The notes beneath the pieces are model-generated. The model saw only the letters and a list, made by a program, of their open reading frames with translations, ran no database searches and was not told the origin of the DNA. Below, in pieces: positions 1-8,372 of a stretch of DNA of 64,000 nt. A program made the position numbers and the translations under genes. How positions within the stretch are numbered: the first letter of the stretch is position 1; each line of letters starts with the position of its first letter. The stretch is from assembly GCF_013415845.1 (NCBI RefSeq), contig NZ_CP058907.1:5236501-5300500 (forward strand), written 5' to 3'. This stretch comes from Rhodopseudomonas palustris (GTDB lineage: Bacteria > Pseudomonadota > Alphaproteobacteria > Rhizobiales > Xanthobacteraceae).

Positions 1-68
1 GGGCGAAGGGAATCGAACCCTCGTATGCAGCTTGGGAAGCTGCCGTTCTACCATTGAACTACGCCCGC
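1..68 (-). tRNA. tRNA-Gly(CCC), 3' end cut by window edge
   Basis: Read on the minus strand, the sequence starts GCGGGCG and folds as a cloverleaf. The anticodon stem GCAGC/GCTGC closes a TTCCCAA loop, giving anticodon CCC (glycine). The T-arm carries GGTTCGATTCC. The acceptor 3' strand is visible only as CGCCC, so the last acceptor bases and the discriminator lie outside the window. The 5' end is at 68. Confidence 0.93.
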
Positions 69-252
69 GCCGGGCACCGCTGTGAGGCGGCGACGAACTC
101 TGATCTAGCCGAGACCGGGCGCGCCGCCAAGGGGCGATCACGCGAGCCGCCCGCGCAGGACGCCGCAGCACGGTTGCCGCACCGCACCTGTGGCTCATTA
201 AAGTTGTTAACAACTCCTTTACTTTCCGGATGCCGTCCCGGCTTCCGCTGGT

Positions 253-846
253 ATGCTTCTGACTATGGCGGGGACTGCCTACACCATCTTCGACACCATG
301 ATGGGCCGATGCGGGATCGCATGGGGCGGCGGAGGCGTGCTGGCGGTGCAACTCGCCGAGAGCCGCGAGATCGACACCCGCCGCAGGCTGCTGCGGCTTT
401 GCCCGGACGCCCGCGAGAGCCGCGCCGAGGCCCGGATCGAGCCCGTGATCGACGGCTTGTCTGCCGCGCTCCGCGGCGAGCCGTGGGATTTCTCCGACGT
501 TCCGCTCGATCTCGGCGGGATCCCGGGATTCGATTGCCGCGTCTATGCGGCATTGCGAGCGATCCCGCGCGGCGAGACGCTGACCTTCGCCGAGATCGCC
601 AAGCAGCTCCGCTCCTCGGGCGCCGTGCATGCAGTCGGTCAGGCCATCCGCCGCAATCCGTTCACCCTGATCGTGCCCTGCCACCGCGCACTCGCGGCCG
701 CAGGCGACACCAGCGGCATCTGCGCCAATGGCGGCACGATCACCCGGCGGCGCCTGCTGTCGCTCGAAGGCGCGCTCGCCACCAGCGGTCCGAGCCTGCT
801 CGACGTCCTGCTGCCGTTCGCCCCTCCGCGGCAGGCCGACCGCTAG
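253..846 (+). CDS. ogt: Methylated-DNA--protein-cysteine methyltransferase
   Basis: Suicide DNA-repair enzyme that moves the alkyl group from O6-alkylguanine to its own cysteine. The active-site motif IVPCHR is at about residues 140-145 (Cys143), inside a helix-turn-helix DNA-binding domain that includes the segment GQAIRRNP. The N-terminal part (1-85) is the variable MGMT domain. The length of 197 aa is a little above the E. coli Ogt size. The start could also be the in-frame ATG at 265, which would give 193 aa; neither has a strong ribosome-binding site. The stop codon overlaps the stop of the converging MATE gene by 4 nt, so the two genes share a 3' end with no room for a terminator. Confidence 0.9.
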   Translation: MLLTMAGTAYTIFDTMMGRCGIAWGGGGVLAVQLAESREIDTRRRLLRLCPDARESRAEARIEPVIDGLSAALRGEPWDFSDVPLDLGGIPGFDCRVYAALRAIPRGETLTFAEIAKQLRSSGAVHAVGQAIRRNPFTLIVPCHRALAAAGDTSGICANGGTITRRRLLSLEGALATSGPSLLDVLLPFAPPRQADR

Positions 847-2279
847 CCGGCGATCGACGCGGCCGGCGGCTTCGGGCCCCAGCGCGTCACCAGCACGCTC
901 AGCGCCGACGTCACACCGAGCAGCACCATCGAGCCTGCGGCGAGCAGATAGAAGCTGCCGGCGCTGCCGTGGTTCTTGATCAGCAGCCAGCCGCCGCCGA
1001 CCACGAACAGCAGCCGCCCGGTCTGCGCCAGCACCGGCCCCAGCACCCTGGCGGCGCCCTGCGCGGAAAAATACATCGAGATCGACAGCCCGATGAAGGC
1101 GTACATCGGCGCCGCGGCGCGGAGATATTGCTCACCGGCGAGCCGTACCGCCGCATCGTCGGTGAACAGGTCGATCCAGAGGTGCGGAAAGATCGCGATC
1201 CCGGTGCCGACCACGCCGACGAACAGGAACGACACCAGCCCGGCCGTCCAGGCGATCTGCCGCGCCCGCTTCACCCGGCCGGCCCCGATCGCCATGCCGA
1301 TCATCGGCACCGAGGCGATGCCGACCGCGAACGCGATCGAGGTCAGCATGAACTCCAGCCGGCCGCCGATGCCGTAGCCGGCCAGCACCGCGGTGCCGAA
1401 ATGCGCCAGCATGTGGGTGAAGATCGTGATGGTCAGCACCGACTGCAGCGGCGAGAAGCACGACACGGCGCCGACCTTCAAGATGTCGATGAACATGCCG
1501 CGCTCGATCCGGAAGCCGTCCAGCCGCGGCTTCACCCCGGCCCGGCCGGAGAAGATCACCCAGGCCATCACCGAAGCGCCGATCGAAAATGCCGTCAGCG
1601 TGCCGGCGGCAACGCCGGGCATACCGAACCGCGGGATCGGCCCGAAGCCGAGGCCGAGCGCGCCGCCGAGCACGATCTGCAGCACCGCCGAGCTGAGGAT
1701 CATCAGCGACGGCAGTTTCATGTTGCCGGTGCCGCGCAGGATCGCCGCGAAGGTGTTCATCAGCCACGGCACCACCGCGCCGGCGAAAAAGATGTGAACG
1801 TAGCCGGCGGCCTGGCTCAGCACCGCGCCGCGGCCGCCGAGCAGCGCCAGCGCGCGCTCGCCGAACGTCAACATCCCGACCGTGAACACCAAGCCGAAGC
1901 ACAGCCCGATCAGCAGCGCGTGCATCGCCAGCACCGCTGCGCGGTCGTCGTCGCCCGAGCCGAGCGCGCGCGCGATCGCCGAGGCAACGCCACCACCCAT
2001 CGCGCCGCCGGACATGGTCATGGTCAGGATCACGAACGGAAACACCAGCGCCATCGCGGCCAGCGCCTCGGTGCCGAGCCGGCCGATATAGGAGGTCTCG
2101 GCGACCGCCACGCAGGTGCCCGCCGTCAGCGCCACCACGTTGGGCCAGGACAGCCGCAGCAGCGTCCGCAGGATGCCATCGTCGAGCAGCGGATTTTTCG
2201 GAGGTGGAGGCGTCGCGGCAGGCGGGGCCGGCGCGGCTGGCGCAACCGGCGGCAACTCCGCAACGGCAATATCGGACAT
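843..2279 (-). CDS. MATE family efflux transporter
   Basis: Inner-membrane multidrug/toxin exporter of the MATE (NorM/DinF-like) family, probably driven by H+ or Na+ antiport. The 478-aa protein has an N-terminal Ala/Pro-rich cytoplasmic tail of about 30 residues, then about 12 hydrophobic segments in two MatE halves; repeated Gly-rich segments such as SGGAMGGGVASAIARALG fit the family. A longer frame opens at 2552, but the ATG at 2279 has an excellent GGAGG box 5-6 nt upstream and I chose it. The substrate cannot be inferred: no regulator is adjacent. Confidence 0.88.
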   Translation of the reverse strand: MSDIAVAELPPVAPAAPAPPAATPPPPKNPLLDDGILRTLLRLSWPNVVALTAGTCVAVAETSYIGRLGTEALAAMALVFPFVILTMTMSGGAMGGGVASAIARALGSGDDDRAAVLAMHALLIGLCFGLVFTVGMLTFGERALALLGGRGAVLSQAAGYVHIFFAGAVVPWLMNTFAAILRGTGNMKLPSLMILSSAVLQIVLGGALGLGFGPIPRFGMPGVAAGTLTAFSIGASVMAWVIFSGRAGVKPRLDGFRIERGMFIDILKVGAVSCFSPLQSVLTITIFTHMLAHFGTAVLAGYGIGGRLEFMLTSIAFAVGIASVPMIGMAIGAGRVKRARQIAWTAGLVSFLFVGVVGTGIAIFPHLWIDLFTDDAAVRLAGEQYLRAAAPMYAFIGLSISMYFSAQGAARVLGPVLAQTGRLLFVVGGGWLLIKNHGSAGSFYLLAAGSMVLLGVTSALSVLVTRWGPKPPAASIAG

Positions 2280-2796
2280 GCGTTTCCTCCGGCCCGATCT
2301 GATCCGCCGTGCCTCTTTGTCGTTCCTATCATTGATTTGCCGCGGCGCGATGCTCCCGCAACGCATAGGCGCACGCCGATACGTCAGAACGCCGCGGGAA
2401 GATGCCGCCGCCCCTCGAGACGGCAATACGAGCGATCGTCGTTCGCCCATCGTTGCATCCGCAGCATCTCGTCGAACGACATGCATTCTGGACGAAACGA
2501 CGACCGCGACATTCGACGGCGCGATGACAGGTGCAGAACGCGCCTTCACCAATTCGGAATGAGTTGCGCAAATTCGCCGGACAATCAGCTACGCTGATCT
2601 TCGGATCGATCGCGTTTCCTAGATGCCGATACCGCAACGCGCGTTATCGAAATCAATCACTTCGCGCCGCATTAACTTCTGCTTGCTACACAAGCATCAC
2701 GAAATGCCGTCCGCATCGACGTAATGCGGAACGACGAGCGCCACGGCCCGACGTCCGCACGTCGCACCGAACCTTCTGTGCAAGAGGTTCTGCTCC
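2280..2796. other. Intergenic region between divergent MATE and metallophosphoesterase genes
   Basis: These 517 bases separate two divergent genes and must hold both promoters. I see no convincing coding sequence, riboswitch or long hairpin. Long frames that cross it are continuations of shadows of the MATE gene. A lone half-site resembling a Pho box (GATGACAG at 2523-2530) has no proper second repeat. Confidence 0.5.
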
Positions 2797-4776
2797 ATGA
2801 CTCATCGCAATCGATCGGAGACCCTGCTGAGCGGTCTCGACACGACCCGCCGCGCCTTCCTGCAATCGTCGGCAGCGTTCATCGGCACGCTGTCGCTCGG
2901 CGGTCCGGTCTGGGCGAGCGAACCGCGGCGCTATCCAATCGACACACCGGCGGTGACGACGCAGGAGCGGATGCTCGCTTTTCCGGCGACGGTGACGCCT
3001 GGCCTCGACAAAGCCGAACTACACCAGGTCACGCGCTACAAGGAGCTTGGTTACGGCGAGTGGTCCTACGGCTCCGGTCTGCCGATCGAGCGACGGACCG
3101 ACCTGATGCCGGCTGGCTCCCGCAAGCCGGCGGATGCGGCGCGCAAACGCCTGGTCAAGTTCTTCTCGTTCTCCGACGTCCACATCACCGACAAGGAAGC
3201 GCCCAATCAGCTCCTGCTGTTTCAGCACACCGAGCCGGCCGCAGCCAGCAACACCTCGGTCTATTCGCCGGTGATGCTCTACTCGACGCAGGTGCTCGAC
3301 GCCGCGATCCAAACCGTCAACGACCTCCACCGCCGCGACCGCTTCGATTTCGGCATCGCGCTCGGCGACGCCTGCAACTCGACCTCCTACAACGAGCTGC
3401 GCTGGTACATCGACGTGTTCGACGGCAAGCCGATCGTCCCGAGCTCCGGCGCGCATCGCGGCGCCGACAGCATCGACTTCCAGATGCCGTTCCAGGCCGC
3501 CGGCCTCGACAAAGACCTGCCGTGGTATCAGGTGCTCGGCAATCACGATCACTTCATGATCGGCTCGTTCCCGGTCGACGGCGATCCGTCGCTGGGTTTC
3601 CGCGAGTCCTACACCTCCGACAAAGTGTGGGCGATCGGCGACGTGTTGCGGCCGAACATCGCGACCTTCCCGGCGCTGTTCGACGATCGCAATCTGAGGG
3701 CGACGCCGGCGTTCTATCCGGGCGTGATCGACGGCACGAGCCCGTACGGCGCGATCATCCATACCGGCCCCACCGACGATCCGGCGTTCAACAACCAGCC
3801 GCCGACGGTCGCGGCCGATCCTGGGCGCCGCTCTCTCGTACGTGCCGAATGGATGGCAGAATTCCTCGACACCGCGACCGAGCCCAAGGGTCACGGCTTC
3901 GGCCTGATCGACCGTGCCGCGGCCGGTCCCGACTTCGCCTGCTACAGCTTCATGCCGAAATCCGACCTGCCGCTGAAGGTGATCGTGCTCGACGACACCC
4001 GCGACGAGCACGACGGCTCGCACGACATCCACGGCCACGGCTATCTCGACGCCAAGCGCTGGGAATGGCTGAAGGCAGAACTCGCGCGCGGACAGGCCGA
4101 CAATCAGCTGATGATCATCGCCAACCATATCCCGATTGCGGTGTCACCGATCGGCTCCGAAATGGAATGGTGGCTCGGCGACACCACGGCATCGCCGGAC
4201 TACAAGAACGCCGTCGATCTGGCGGGACTGGTGAAGACGCTGCACGACACGCCGAACCTGCTGATGTGGATCGCCGGCCATCGCCACCTCAACGTGGTCA
4301 AGGCATTTCCATCCCCTGATCCGAGCCGGCCCGAACGAGGCTTCTGGCAGGTCGAAACCTCGTCGCTACGCGATTTCCCACAGCAGTTCCGCACTTTTGA
4401 GATCTATCTGAATGCCGACGACACCGTCTCGGTCGAAGCCGTGAACGTCGACGTCGCGGCGGCCGAGGGCACGCCGGCGGCGCAGGCGCGCAAATACGCG
4501 ATCGCGGCCCAGCAGATCGTCGGGCACGACAAACAGGTCAGCGCTCCGAACCTCGCCACCGCGGCCGGCCGCGGCACGCACCCGATCCCGAGCATGGACC
4601 CGACCCGGCCACAGAGCGACGATCCGAAGGCCACCGACCCCACCATCCGGTTCGTCGACCTCAGCACGGCACCGAGGCCGGTCGCGGTGCACGGTTCGAG
4701 CAATGTCGAACTGGTGAAGCAACTCACCCCGAAGATGGCCGAGGTGCTGAAGCGGGCGATGGCGGAGCGGAAGTAA
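2797..4776 (+). CDS. Tat-exported metallophosphoesterase (TIGR03768-type)
   Basis: A 659-aa protein with a calcineurin-like phosphoesterase core. The metal-ligand blocks are visible in order: FSDVHI (about 168-173), GDACNS (about 190-195, in place of GDxxD), LGNHDH (about 247-252), IIANHI (about 445) and AGHRHL (about 496-501). A twin-arginine signal, TRRAFLQ, followed by a hydrophobic stretch ending in VWA-SEP, indicates folded export to the periplasm. The architecture and length match the family that, as I recall, is catalogued as the RPA4764-type metallophosphoesterase. The substrate is unknown; a phosphomonoester or diester is likely. An AGAGG box lies 9-10 nt before the ATG. It stands alone, and I see no clear Pho box upstream, so phosphate control is not supported. 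Confidence 0.85.
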   Translation: MTHRNRSETLLSGLDTTRRAFLQSSAAFIGTLSLGGPVWASEPRRYPIDTPAVTTQERMLAFPATVTPGLDKAELHQVTRYKELGYGEWSYGSGLPIERRTDLMPAGSRKPADAARKRLVKFFSFSDVHITDKEAPNQLLLFQHTEPAAASNTSVYSPVMLYSTQVLDAAIQTVNDLHRRDRFDFGIALGDACNSTSYNELRWYIDVFDGKPIVPSSGAHRGADSIDFQMPFQAAGLDKDLPWYQVLGNHDHFMIGSFPVDGDPSLGFRESYTSDKVWAIGDVLRPNIATFPALFDDRNLRATPAFYPGVIDGTSPYGAIIHTGPTDDPAFNNQPPTVAADPGRRSLVRAEWMAEFLDTATEPKGHGFGLIDRAAAGPDFACYSFMPKSDLPLKVIVLDDTRDEHDGSHDIHGHGYLDAKRWEWLKAELARGQADNQLMIIANHIPIAVSPIGSEMEWWLGDTTASPDYKNAVDLAGLVKTLHDTPNLLMWIAGHRHLNVVKAFPSPDPSRPERGFWQVETSSLRDFPQQFRTFEIYLNADDTVSVEAVNVDVAAAEGTPAAQARKYAIAAQQIVGHDKQVSAPNLATAAGRGTHPIPSMDPTRPQSDDPKATDPTIRFVDLSTAPRPVAVHGSSNVELVKQLTPKMAEVLKRAMAERK

Positions 4777-4867
4777 GTGCCGCGGCGGTTTGCGGCGCAG
4801 CGGACGCTTCGTCGCGCCCTCCAAGCTGGCCGATGCATTTTAGCGGCACCCGCGCTATATTTCGCAT

Positions 4868-5227
4868 ATGGACGTCGTACTCAGCGACACCGACGAATGG
4901 ACCGTGCTGCGCACAGCGGTGCAGCGGCTGACGGCGATCGCGCCGGTCGAGGCGATCATCCTGTTCGGAAGCCGAGCTCGTGGCGACCACACCCCCGACA
5001 GCGACTATGACCTGTGCGTGATCCTGAGTGACGACGTGGCACCCGGAGCTTTCACGCCGGTCTCGCTGTGGCAGCAGGTTTCAGACCTGGGCATCCCGAT
5101 TCAGATCGTGCCCCTCCGGCGGAGCCGCTTCGAAGCTGCACGGAACGACCCGAACAGCGTCAGTTATCAGATCGCGCACGATGGCCGAGTCGTCTTCGAG
5201 AAGGCCGTTCCGTCGCTGGCGCCATGA
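4868..5227 (+). CDS. MNT-type nucleotidyltransferase (MntA-like antitoxin candidate)
   Basis: A small 119-aa polymerase-beta-fold nucleotidyltransferase. The signature FGSRARGD (33-40) is followed by DSDYDL (44-49), giving the two catalytic carboxylates D46 and D48. Its stop overlaps the start of the HEPN gene as ATGA (5224-5227), the classic MNT-HEPN arrangement. In characterised members of such pairs (MntA/HepT) the transferase AMPylates and silences the HEPN RNase. Here the role as antitoxin is inferred from family and order. The motif G-S-x-A-R-G-D is intact, so the enzyme could be active. Confidence 0.85.
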   Translation: MDVVLSDTDEWTVLRTAVQRLTAIAPVEAIILFGSRARGDHTPDSDYDLCVILSDDVAPGAFTPVSLWQQVSDLGIPIQIVPLRRSRFEAARNDPNSVSYQIAHDGRVVFEKAVPSLAP

Positions 5228-5637
5228 GTTCGAGCGACCCACGAACCTGGCTCGATCTCGCTGCCAGTGACGTGACAGCGGCCCGCCGGTTGCTCACGCC
5301 CCCTGCTTCATTGCCACAAGCGGCCTATCTGGCACAGCAAGCGGCCGAGAAGGCGATCAAGGCGCGGCTGATTGCTCTTCACATCGCATTCCCGCGGCAC
5401 GGGGGCCGAGGGCATGACCTCGTTGCGCTGACGAACTTGATGCCGGAGGACGACTTAGCCCGGTCGCTGTTCGAACAGCTCTCTTCGATCACACCCTGGG
5501 CGACGGCGTTCCGCTATCCGTCCGACGACCCCGCCACGGAGGCGCGCCTCACCGCGCAGGAGATCGAGACCAAGCTGCAGCAGGCCGAAGCTGCCATCAC
5601 GCTGCTGCGTGGTGCGCTCGACCGTCAGCAGCCGTGA
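5224..5637 (+). CDS. HEPN domain protein (HepT-like toxin candidate)
   Basis: A 137-aa all-helical HEPN-domain protein. Typical family landmarks are AQQAAEKAIKA (37-47), HDL (64-66) and RYP (97-99). The ATG at 5224 overlaps the stop of the MNT gene, so the two are translationally coupled. A segment RLIALH (48-53) fits the loose RNase pattern R-phi-x3-H, but it lies in the second helix, where non-toxic relatives have KALL-type sequence, so I do not take it as proof of RNase activity. The pair may be a toxin-antitoxin module or one of the many uncharacterised MNT-HEPN pairs. Confidence 0.8.
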   Translation: MSSSDPRTWLDLAASDVTAARRLLTPPASLPQAAYLAQQAAEKAIKARLIALHIAFPRHGGRGHDLVALTNLMPEDDLARSLFEQLSSITPWATAFRYPSDDPATEARLTAQEIETKLQQAEAAITLLRGALDRQQP

Positions 5638-5643
5638 TCGAAC

Positions 5644-6777
5644 TTACACCTTGAAATGCTTGCTCAGCTTCAGGCCCTGGGCCTGGTAGTTCGAGCCGAT
5701 GCGCTGGCCGTACATCGCGTCGGGGCGCGACAGCATCTTTTCGTAGATCAGGCGGCCGACGATCTGGCCGTGCTCGAGGATGAACGGCACTTCGCGCGAG
5801 CGCACTTCCAGCACCGCGCGGGCGCCCGAGCCGCCGGCGCCTTCGTAGCCGAAGCCGGGATCGAAGAAGCCCGCATAGTGCACACGGAATTCGCCGACCA
5901 AAGGATCGAACGGCACCATCTCGGCCGCGTAGTCCGGCGGCACTTGCACGGCTTCCTTCGAGGCCAGGATGTAGAACTCGCCGGGATCGAGGATCAGCGT
6001 GCCGTCGGGGCGGGCCGCGATCGGCTCCCAGAACTCGCCGACCGCATAGCCGCCGCGGCGGTCGATATCGACGACGCCGGTGTGGCGCTTGGCGCGATAG
6101 CCGACGAAGCCCTCGGAATTCTCGCCCGACAGATCGACGCTGAGAGCGACGCCGCCGGTGAGGTCGGCGTCATCGGCATCGACCAGCCGCTCAGCATCGT
6201 GCAGCGTATCGAGTTCGTCCTGCTCCAGCGTGGCCTGGCCGACGCGGAAGCGTACCTGTGACAGCCGCGAGCCTTCGCGCAGCAGCACCGGGAAGGTCTT
6301 CGGGCTGATCTCGGCATAGAGCGGGCCGTGATAGCCGGCGCCGATCATGTCGAAGCGGCGGGTGCCGTCCGCGATCACCCGGGTGAACACGTCGAGCCGG
6401 CCGGTCGAGCTCTTCGGATTGGCGGCCGCCACGATGTGGCGCGGCATCGCCAGGCTTTCGAGCAGCGGCACGATATAGACGCAGTTGGTCTCCAGCACGG
6501 CGCCGTCCGACAGGTCGATCTCGTGCAGCTTCAGCTCGTCGATCCGCTCGGCCACGGTGCAGTCCGGCCCCGGCAGGAAGCTGGCGCGCACCCGATAGGC
6601 GATCGGCCCCAGCCGCAGGTCGAGGCTGGCCGGCTGGATCTGGCTCTCGACGAACGGATAGTCCGGCAGGATCAGGCCCGATTCCGTCATCGCCGCGATC
6701 ATGCGGTCGGGCAGAATTCCGTTGGCGTCGGGCGGCAGGGTGAACGGCACGGTGTCGGTCCTTCGGAGCGCAGCCAT
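5644..6777 (-). CDS. dcd: 2'-deoxycytidine 5'-triphosphate deaminase, long alphaproteobacterial form
   Basis: Converts dCTP to dUTP for thymidylate synthesis. At 377 aa it is about twice the length of E. coli Dcd and contains two dUTPase-like halves, each with its own conserved block: NPKSSTGRLDVFTRVIAD (about 119-136) in the N-half and FYILASKEAVQVPPDYAAE (about 268-286) in the C-half. This duplicated form is usual in Rhizobiales. The annotated ATG has GGAGG only 2 nt away. A GTG about 27 nt downstream has AAGGA at 8 nt spacing and would give MPFTLPPDANG, so the true start may be there. It converges on the HEPN gene with a 6-nt gap. Confidence 0.87.
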   Translation of the reverse strand: MAALRRTDTVPFTLPPDANGILPDRMIAAMTESGLILPDYPFVESQIQPASLDLRLGPIAYRVRASFLPGPDCTVAERIDELKLHEIDLSDGAVLETNCVYIVPLLESLAMPRHIVAAANPKSSTGRLDVFTRVIADGTRRFDMIGAGYHGPLYAEISPKTFPVLLREGSRLSQVRFRVGQATLEQDELDTLHDAERLVDADDADLTGGVALSVDLSGENSEGFVGYRAKRHTGVVDIDRRGGYAVGEFWEPIAARPDGTLILDPGEFYILASKEAVQVPPDYAAEMVPFDPLVGEFRVHYAGFFDPGFGYEGAGGSGARAVLEVRSREVPFILEHGQIVGRLIYEKMLSRPDAMYGQRIGSNYQAQGLKLSKHFKV

Positions 6778-6868
6778 GCCCTCCGGGAAACTCAGATACG
6801 AGCCTTCACCGCTAGCCGAAGCCCAGCTTGACGGGAAGGGTCCGGAGGATTAACACCCCGACTTATCC

Positions 6869-6930
6869 CGTGGTGATTTGAGCCGGCCGGCTTGCAGCCA
6901 CGTTAAACAAGTCGCTAAACAGGCCGGGGA
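6869..6930 (+). ncRNA. SAM-II (SAM-alpha) riboswitch aptamer
   Basis: The stretch matches the SAM-II pattern. P1 pairs CGTGG (6869-6873) with CCACG (6898-6902). The loop carries the conserved TGATTTG and the strand CCGGCC (6883-6888). The downstream AAACAAGTCGCTAAAC is followed by GGCCGG (6922-6927), which pairs back into the loop as the H-type pseudoknot P2. It lies 84 nt before metZ, a standard target of this class in alphaproteobacteria. Binding of S-adenosylmethionine should stabilise P2. Confidence 0.92.
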
Positions 6931-6975
6931 CGTTGTGGTCCCGGCCCGAGGGTTGAGCCCCAGGCCGGTTTTTTT
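6922..6975 (+). terminator. Antiterminator/terminator switch of the metZ leader
   Basis: Two mutually exclusive hairpins follow the aptamer. The antiterminator pairs 6922-6931 with 6938-6946 (9 bp, one bulged G). The terminator pairs CCGGCC (6941-6946) with GGCCGG (6963-6968), has an inner GGG/CCC stem, and runs directly into seven T residues (6969-6975). The antiterminator needs 6922-6927, the same strand that forms pseudoknot P2 when SAM is bound. SAM should therefore release 6941-6946 to form the terminator and switch metZ off. Confidence 0.82.
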
Positions 6976-7013
6976 GTGCCCGCATCGTCCGATGTGGGTG
7001 CGCTGGAGACCAC

Positions 7014-8225
7014 ATGTCCGAGTCCAAACCGACCATTCCCGTTCCCGCCACCGCGCATTTCCGCCGCGAAACCCGCCTGGTGCATTCCGGCAGCTTGCGC
7101 TCGCAGTTCGGCGAGACCTCCGAGGCGTTGTTCCTGACTCAGGGCTTCGTCTACGAAAGCGCCGAGCAGTGCGAGGCGCGCTTCACCGGCGACGACGCCG
7201 GCTTCCAATATTCGCGGTTCTCGAACCCGACCGTGTTCAGCTTCGAACAGCGGATGGCTGAGTTCGAAGGCGCAGAAGCGGCGCGCTCGACCGCCACCGG
7301 CATGGCCGCGGTGACGGCCGCGATGCTGGCGCCGCTGCGGGCAGGCGATCACGTCGTCGCCTCCAAGGCGATGTTCGGCTCGTGCCGCTACGTCGTCGAA
7401 GACCTGCTGCCGCGCTACGGCATCGAGTCGACGCTGGTCGACGGCCTCGATCTCGACCAATGGCAGCGTGCGGTCCGGCCGAACACCAAGACATTCTTCC
7501 TGGAGAGCCCGACCAACCCGACCCTCGACGTGCTCGACATCGGCGCGATCGCGGAGATCGCCCATGCGGCGGGCGCGCGCCTCGTGGTCGACAATGTGTT
7601 CGCAACGCCGATCTGGCAAAGCCCGCTGCAGCTTGGTGCCGACGTCGTGGTTTACTCCGCCACCAAGCACATCGACGGACAGGGCCGCTGTCTCGGCGGC
7701 GTGGTGCTGTCGTCGCAGGCGTTCATCGAAGAACACATCCAGATGTATCTGCGCCAGACCGGCCCGTCGCTGTCGCCGTTCAACGCCTGGGTGCTGCTGA
7801 AGGGCCTGGAAACGCTGGCGGTTCGGGTCGAGAAGCAGACCTCCAATGCGGCCGCGATCGCCGATGCGCTGGCCGGCCACCCGAAGGTGCCGCGCCTGGT
7901 ATATCCGGGCCGGGCCGATCACCCGCAGGCCGCGACGGTCAAGAAGCAGATGGGCGCCGGCTCGACCCTGGTCGGCTTCGAGGTGAAGGGCGGCAAGGCC
8001 GAAGCGTTCCGCTTCCTCAATGCCCTGAAGCTGGTGAAGATCAGCAACAATCTCGGCGACGCCAAGAGCCTCGTCACCCACCCTGCCACGACGACGCATC
8101 AGCGGCTGAAGCCGGAAGCGCGCGCCGAACTCGGCATCAGCGAAGGCTTCATCCGGTTGTCGGCCGGCCTCGAACACAGAGACGATCTGATCGAGGACCT
8201 GCTCGCAGCGCTCGACAAGGTGTGA
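7014..8225 (+). CDS. metZ: O-succinylhomoserine sulfhydrylase
   Basis: PLP enzyme that makes homocysteine from O-succinylhomoserine and sulfide in direct-sulfhydrylation methionine synthesis. The 403-aa protein is a Cys/Met-metabolism PLP-fold enzyme. The PLP lysine lies in YSATKHIDGQGR (K218), the aspartate in VVDNVFATP (D193), and SRFSNPTV (67-74) is the substrate-side motif. A GGAG box sits at 7005-7008, 5 nt before the ATG. Transcription is predicted to be controlled by the upstream SAM-II attenuator. It reads alone, with a strong hairpin shortly after the stop. Confidence 0.93.
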   Translation: MSESKPTIPVPATAHFRRETRLVHSGSLRSQFGETSEALFLTQGFVYESAEQCEARFTGDDAGFQYSRFSNPTVFSFEQRMAEFEGAEAARSTATGMAAVTAAMLAPLRAGDHVVASKAMFGSCRYVVEDLLPRYGIESTLVDGLDLDQWQRAVRPNTKTFFLESPTNPTLDVLDIGAIAEIAHAAGARLVVDNVFATPIWQSPLQLGADVVVYSATKHIDGQGRCLGGVVLSSQAFIEEHIQMYLRQTGPSLSPFNAWVLLKGLETLAVRVEKQTSNAAAIADALAGHPKVPRLVYPGRADHPQAATVKKQMGAGSTLVGFEVKGGKAEAFRFLNALKLVKISNNLGDAKSLVTHPATTTHQRLKPEARAELGISEGFIRLSAGLEHRDDLIEDLLAALDKV

Positions 8226-8260
8226 GCGGGCCGTCGTCAAGGCCGTGAGTGAGAAGTATC

Positions 8261-8283
8261 GGGACGACGCATCGCGTCGTCCC
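8261..8283. terminator. Palindromic hairpin after metZ
   Basis: GGGACGACGC (8261-8270) pairs perfectly with GCGTCGTCCC (8274-8283) around a 3-nt ATC gap. It lies between the convergent metZ and SGNH genes. There is no T-tract on either side, so it is a Rho-independent-like or RNA-stabilising stem rather than a textbook terminator. Confidence 0.5.
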
Positions 8284-8372
8284 GGAACTGCTTCAGAGAC
8301 GTCGTAACCAGCGGTTACGTGAGCTCGACGAAGTCACTTCGCGGGCGATGACCGTGGTCATCGCCGCGTTCG

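Noticed and set aside
2523..2530. Pho-box-like half-site GATGACAG upstream of the metallophosphoesterase
   Set aside because: The next unit at 11 nt is a poor match (CCGTCGA on the other strand), so phosphate control cannot be claimed.
54..2597. An 847-aa open frame on the plus strand over the tRNA, ogt and MATE genes
   Set aside because: It is very rich in Arg/Pro/His/Gln with no domain, and runs antisense to the MATE gene, which has a strong ribosome-binding site. It is a GC-bias shadow.
5365..5382. RLIALH as an HEPN RNase active site
   Set aside because: It fits R-phi-x3-H but lies in the second helix rather than at the usual C-terminal helix position, so it may be chance.
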